A stretch of 64,000 bases of DNA from an uncultured Prevotella sp. (GTDB lineage: Bacteria > Bacteroidota > Bacteroidia > Bacteroidales > Bacteroidaceae): NCBI GenBank assembly GCA_900315545.1, contig OMZM01000002.1:62001-126000 (forward strand), written 5' to 3'. How positions within the stretch are numbered: position 1 is the first letter of the stretch; each line of letters starts with the position of its first letter. The notes beneath the pieces are model-generated. The model was not told the origin of the DNA and did not search any database. It saw nothing but the letters and a program-made list of their open reading frames with translations. The position numbers were made by a program, and so were the translations under genes. This document shows positions 60,643 to 64,000 of the stretch, piece by piece.

Positions 60643-62859
60643 ATGATAAAGAAAATTATTGCAACAGCAGTTTTATTGTTAACTGTCATGACATCAATCT
60701 ATGGTATTGAAAAGCTTAGTTTGAAAGACATTACGGGCAGCACGTTTGCTCCCCGTATGCTGAGTGCGGTTACTCCGCTTGCCGACGGAGAGAGTTATGC
60801 GCAGATAAGCCATGACCGCAAGAACATCGTAGTCTATTCGTTCAAGACGGGCAAGGAGACAAGCCGTCTGTTTTCGGTAGAAAATCTGAATGTCGAAGGC
60901 ATATCTTCCATCGACAACTACATGCTGAGCGGAGACGGCAAGCGCATGCTCATACAGACAAACACCGAGTATATCTACCGCCGTTCCTTCAAGGCTGACT
61001 TCTATGTCTACGACCTGAAGACGCGCCAGTGCCGCCAGTTGTCTGCCAACGGCAGGCAGCAGAATCCAGTATGGTCGCCGGATGGAAGCAAGATTGCTTT
61101 CGTCAGGGACAACAACATCTACTGTGTCGACCTGAACGACGGCTATCGCGAGACTCAGGTAACTGCCGACGGCAAGTTCAACGAGATAATAAACGGTATT
61201 CCAGACTGGGTAAACGAGGAGGAGTTCGGTTTCAGTTCGGCTATGGTCTTCAATGCTGACGGAACGAAAATCTGCTGGATACGCTATGACGAGTCTAAGG
61301 TCGAGACCTACGCTCTGCAGATGTTCAAGGGGCTGAAGCCTGAATTGCAGGAGAATGCAGCCTATCCGGGCGAATATGCATATAAGTATCCGAAAGCCGG
61401 ACACGACAATTCCGTCGTTACGGCATGGTGCTACGACATTGCCACAAAACAGAAGATGCAGTTCAAGCTGCCGCTTGCAGCCGACGGATACATACCACGC
61501 ATCAAGCAGAGTGCCGACAAGCAGAGTATCTTTCTCTATACAATGAACCGTCATCAGGACGAACTGAAGATTTACGAGGCTAATCTTGCCACTGCCGACT
61601 GCCGTCTTGTCATCGACGAGCGCATTGACAAATATGTTACGGAGGAAGCCATGTCGTCAGTCATCATTACTCCGAAGCACATTATTCTGCCGAGCGACCG
61701 CAGCGGAAAGAAGCAGCTCTACCTGTACGACCTGTCTGGAAAACTCATCCGTCAGCTTACCGACGGCAAGTCGGTCGTTACGGCTGTCTATGGCTACGAC
61801 GAGAAGTCGGGCAAGGTCTACTATCAGACTGCGGGCAAGAATCCTATGAACCGAGAGGTCTACGTTGCCGATGCCAAGGGACGGACGTCGGTGATAGCAG
61901 GCAAAGACGGTTGGAACAGCGCTATATTCAGCAGCAACTACTCATACTTCGTGAAAGTGTGGAGCGACTGCAACACGCCATATCAGTACACGCTGTGTAA
62001 GGGCGACGGCAAGGAACTGAAGACTATGGTCGACAATGCCGAGCTTGTCGAGAAACTGGCAGGCTGCAACTTGCCGAGAAAGGAGTTCTTCCAGTTCACC
62101 ACGTCAGAGGGCATCAGCCTTAACGGAGTGATGATAAAGCCTGTAGATTTCGACGAAACAAAGAAATATCCCGTTGTCATGTATCAGTACAGCGGTCCCG
62201 GCAGCCAGCAGGTAGTCAACTCATGGAGCATCGGCTCGATGGGGCAGGGCGGACTCTACGACCAGTACCTGACGCAGCTGGGCTTCATCGTGGTGTGCGT
62301 AGACGGTAGAGGCACGGGTGCCAGAGGTGCCGATTTTGAGAAATGCACATATCTCCGACTGGGCGAACTCGAAGCCAGAGACCAGGTGGAAACTGCCGTT
62401 TATCTCGGCACTCTGCCGTATGTCGACAAGGAGAAGATAGGCATCTGGGGCTGGAGCTTCGGCGGTTTCTGCACGCTTATGAGCATGAGCGAGGGCAGAG
62501 AGGTGTTTGCAGCCGGCGTGGCAGTGGCTCCTCCGACAGACTGGCGCTATTACGACTCTGTATACACCGAGCGTTTCATGCGTACGCCGCAGGAAAATGC
62601 TGAGGGCTACGACATTAACCCGATAAACAGGGCTGACAAGTTGCATGGCGCACTGCTCGTATGTCATGGCTTGGCAGACGACAACGTGCATCCGCAGAAC
62701 GCCTTTGAGTATTCTGAAGCACTCGTGCAGGCTGACAAAGACTTCCGCGAACTGATTTACACCAACCGCAATCACGGCATCAGGGGCGGAAACTCGCGCA
62801 ACCATCTGCTGCGCCAGATAACAACGCACTTCGTAAACGAACTTATAGAAAAGAAATAG
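60643..62859 (+). CDS. S9-family prolyl peptidase (dipeptidyl peptidase IV type)
   Basis: 738 residues, signal peptide 1-21 (MIKKIIATAVLLLTVMTSIYG). N-terminal beta-propeller (DPP IV N domain, about 60-480) with NPVWSPDGSKIAFVRDNN and WVNEEEFGF carrying the double-Glu that fixes the substrate amino end, and a C-terminal hydrolase with Ser605 in GWSFGG, Asp in HGLADDNVH and His in NRNHGI. Removes X-Pro or X-Ala dipeptides; an important exported or periplasmic peptidase of Bacteroidota. Three bp after the previous gene, so in the same operon by distance, although functionally different. Confidence 0.95.
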   Translation: MIKKIIATAVLLLTVMTSIYGIEKLSLKDITGSTFAPRMLSAVTPLADGESYAQISHDRKNIVVYSFKTGKETSRLFSVENLNVEGISSIDNYMLSGDGKRMLIQTNTEYIYRRSFKADFYVYDLKTRQCRQLSANGRQQNPVWSPDGSKIAFVRDNNIYCVDLNDGYRETQVTADGKFNEIINGIPDWVNEEEFGFSSAMVFNADGTKICWIRYDESKVETYALQMFKGLKPELQENAAYPGEYAYKYPKAGHDNSVVTAWCYDIATKQKMQFKLPLAADGYIPRIKQSADKQSIFLYTMNRHQDELKIYEANLATADCRLVIDERIDKYVTEEAMSSVIITPKHIILPSDRSGKKQLYLYDLSGKLIRQLTDGKSVVTAVYGYDEKSGKVYYQTAGKNPMNREVYVADAKGRTSVIAGKDGWNSAIFSSNYSYFVKVWSDCNTPYQYTLCKGDGKELKTMVDNAELVEKLAGCNLPRKEFFQFTTSEGISLNGVMIKPVDFDETKKYPVVMYQYSGPGSQQVVNSWSIGSMGQGGLYDQYLTQLGFIVVCVDGRGTGARGADFEKCTYLRLGELEARDQVETAVYLGTLPYVDKEKIGIWGWSFGGFCTLMSMSEGREVFAAGVAVAPPTDWRYYDSVYTERFMRTPQENAEGYDINPINRADKLHGALLVCHGLADDNVHPQNAFEYSEALVQADKDFRELIYTNRNHGIRGGNSRNHLLRQITTHFVNELIEKK

Positions 62860-62919
62860 TCAGTCCGTCGAAGGCATTCTTTAGGAAAGTGCACTCTATG
62901 AGTGCTGGCTGACAACATG

Positions 62920-62972
62920 CTCTCTGCCGACATCTGTTTATTAATAAAGATGTCGGCAGAGAGTATTGTTTT
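62920..62972 (+). terminator. Terminator after the S9 peptidase
   Basis: CTCTCTGCCGACATCT (62920-62935) pairs perfectly with the segment at 62948-62963; TATTGTTTTT follows. A small GCACTC/GAGTGC hairpin lies just before it (62891-62905). Confidence 0.9.
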
Positions 62973-63006
62973 TACAGTCTGACAGTCATCCTCATGCAGG
63001 AAAATA

Positions 63007-63455
63007 CTAATCAATTTTGGCTCGTTTACTGTCGCGTGAGTGCCCTCGAAACCCGTTTCGGAAATTACGGGGGCAAAATATGCCCAAATTTCGCATATTC
63101 TCGTAATTGTCTGACAATCAATTTGTTATGGTAAAATGTTGCATTTATTCGCACGAAATGTATATGTTAAAATTGTCAAAGAGTATGTTTGACATTCTCA
63201 AACACACTGTTTGAGGCGGTCAGACATAGTGTTTGGGGGTGTCGGGCGTAGTGTTTTGCAGGGCAAAATAGACCAGATAGGCGCGTCAAACATGCTCTTT
63301 GACAATTTTAACAGTTATCGCCGACTCTAAAATTAACACAATTTTGCACTTCCAATGCCCGTTCCGATTCTATTTGAACGTTTTTTCCCTGTCAAAAATT
63401 TTCATACTTTTTCGGTACGAAAGAAAATCCTGGCGAGTTTGGCACAGTTTTTGCT
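63007..63455 (+). repeat. Dispersed 450-bp intergenic repeat, copy F
   Basis: 449 bp. CTAATCAATTTTGGCTCG start, 22-bp repeats between arms GTTAAAATTGTCAAAGAG and CTCTTTGACAATTTTAAC (perfect complements), end TTGGCACAGTTTTTGCT (63439-63455). It points at iorA, about 195 bp away, which also has an ordinary promoter at 63535-63566. Confidence 0.95.
63439..63455 (+). promoter_or_regulatory. Sigma-54-type motif at end of repeat copy F
   Basis: TTGGCACA-GTTT-TTGCT with correct spacing, about 195 bp before iorA and facing it. Confidence 0.55.
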
Positions 63456-63534
63456 GCGCATCGCAAATCGACCTCAGGAAATCCTCCTTATTTAATATGT
63501 AAAATCAATAATAAACTAAAAAAATGTTTTTTCT

Positions 63535-63566
63535 CTTTGTCATTTGAAAGAAAATCGGTATATTTG
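63535..63566 (+). promoter_or_regulatory. iorA promoter
   Basis: TTTG at 63535-63538, 20-bp spacer, TATATTTG at 63559-63566, 83 bp before the ATG. Confidence 0.65.
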
Positions 63567-63649
63567 CATGGTTGTTATAATAATAACAAATTTAACACAG
63601 GAAAAATAATTTTGATTGTTATAAATTAAATCTAAAAAACAAAAACAAT

Positions 63650-64000
63650 ATGAAGAAACTTCTTTTAGGCGACGAGGCTATAGCACAGGGTGCTATCGAT
63701 GCCGGACTGAGTGGTGTCTATGCCTATCCAGGTACTCCTTCCACAGAGATAACGGAGTACATCCAGATGTCGCCGTTGGCTAAAGAACGCGACATTCATC
63801 GTCGTTGGTCATCTAACGAAAAAACAGCAATGGAAGCAGCGCTCGGTATGTCGTACATGGGCAAGCGCGCACTTGTCTGCATGAAGCACGTCGGACTGAA
63901 CGTATGTGCCGACCCATTCGTAAACTCTGGCATGACTGGAGTGAACGGCGGACTTGTTGTTCTCGTGGCTGATGACCCCTCGATGCACTCATCGCAGGAC
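63650..64000 (+). CDS. iorA: Indolepyruvate ferredoxin oxidoreductase alpha subunit, N-terminal part
   Basis: First 117 residues; the gene runs off the right edge. IorA oxidises aryl pyruvates (from Trp, Phe, Tyr) to aryl-CoA with reduction of ferredoxin, using thiamine diphosphate, in anaerobes. Seen: LLLGDEAIAQGAIDAGLSGV, YAYPGTPSTEITEYI, WSSNEKTAMEAALGMSY with the conserved Glu, and VKHVGLNV-like CMKHVGLNVCADPF, then VLVADDPSMHSSQD. The full protein would be about 530 residues; iorB is expected beyond the edge. Confidence 0.93.
   Translation, partial: MKKLLLGDEAIAQGAIDAGLSGVYAYPGTPSTEITEYIQMSPLAKERDIHRRWSSNEKTAMEAALGMSYMGKRALVCMKHVGLNVCADPFVNSGMTGVNGGLVVLVADDPSMHSSQD

Noticed and set aside
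63299-63502. Open frame inside repeat copy F
   Set aside because: Same spurious frame as in copy A; no start context or conservation as protein.

Overview
The window reads as chromosomal DNA of a Bacteroidota member, most likely a Prevotella-type Bacteroidales. Evidence: promoters of the -33 TTTG / -7 TAnnTTTG type recur before genes; the type IX secretion protein PorQ is present and several secreted proteins end in type IX-like tails; the ftsX-DUF3098-uppP-truB-queA-folK block, a BACON domain and PorT-like barrels are typical of the group; Shine-Dalgarno sequences are mostly absent. The genus is an inference.

Layout. 1-4036 (minus): the N-terminal part of an MmeI-like type IIL restriction-modification enzyme, a VanX-type D-Ala-D-Ala dipeptidase and a class I amidotransferase-like hydrolase. 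4.7-9 kb (plus): a CotH-like protein, an unusual three-domain nuclease candidate, rpsO and an exo/endonuclease-phosphatase family protein. 9-13.3 kb (minus): the cell-envelope/tRNA-modification block. 14-22 kb: a radical SAM protein, a YitT membrane protein, a secreted protein, an orphan ABC ATPase, then nagB, a NagB-like/PIG-L fusion with a degenerate NagB active site, and a transporter. 22.2-22.6 kb: a probable structured RNA (rod of about 200 nt, 6S-like in shape) with its own promoter and T-run. 22.6-33.8 kb: a more A+T-rich run of twelve same-strand genes, with three zinc-ribbon membrane proteins, a BACON protein, many lipoproteins, an OmpA-family protein and a CapA-like lipoprotein; it looks like an undescribed envelope system. 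34-41.9 kb: two PorT-like barrels, clpB, a tiny HExxH membrane protein, an OPT transporter and a DUF6563-like protein. 42.6-51.6 kb: an M6 protease, TonB, polyprenyl synthase, TatD, a PagL-like protein, a nitroreductase-like protein, an alpha-L-fucosidase and an HD protein. 52-62.9 kb: porQ, cmk, tRNA-Ser(GGA), dapA, a secreted protein, three overlapping sugar/glycan genes and a DPP IV-type peptidase. At the right edge is the start of iorA.

The most striking feature is a family of six dispersed intergenic repeats, all 449-450 bp long (4151, 13551, 35387, 41978, 51677 and 63007; four plus, two minus). Sequence varies between copies but length hardly at all. Each has an internal pair of inverted 18-bp arms around a block of 22-bp imperfect repeats, and each ends exactly in a textbook sigma-54 (-24/-12) motif, TTGGCAC-N5-TTGC. 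Three copies point at the 5' end of a gene (cotH-like, ftsX, iorA) and three at the 3' end of a gene transcribed towards them. A mobile enhancer-plus-promoter module, or an RNA gene family, is possible; neither is shown.
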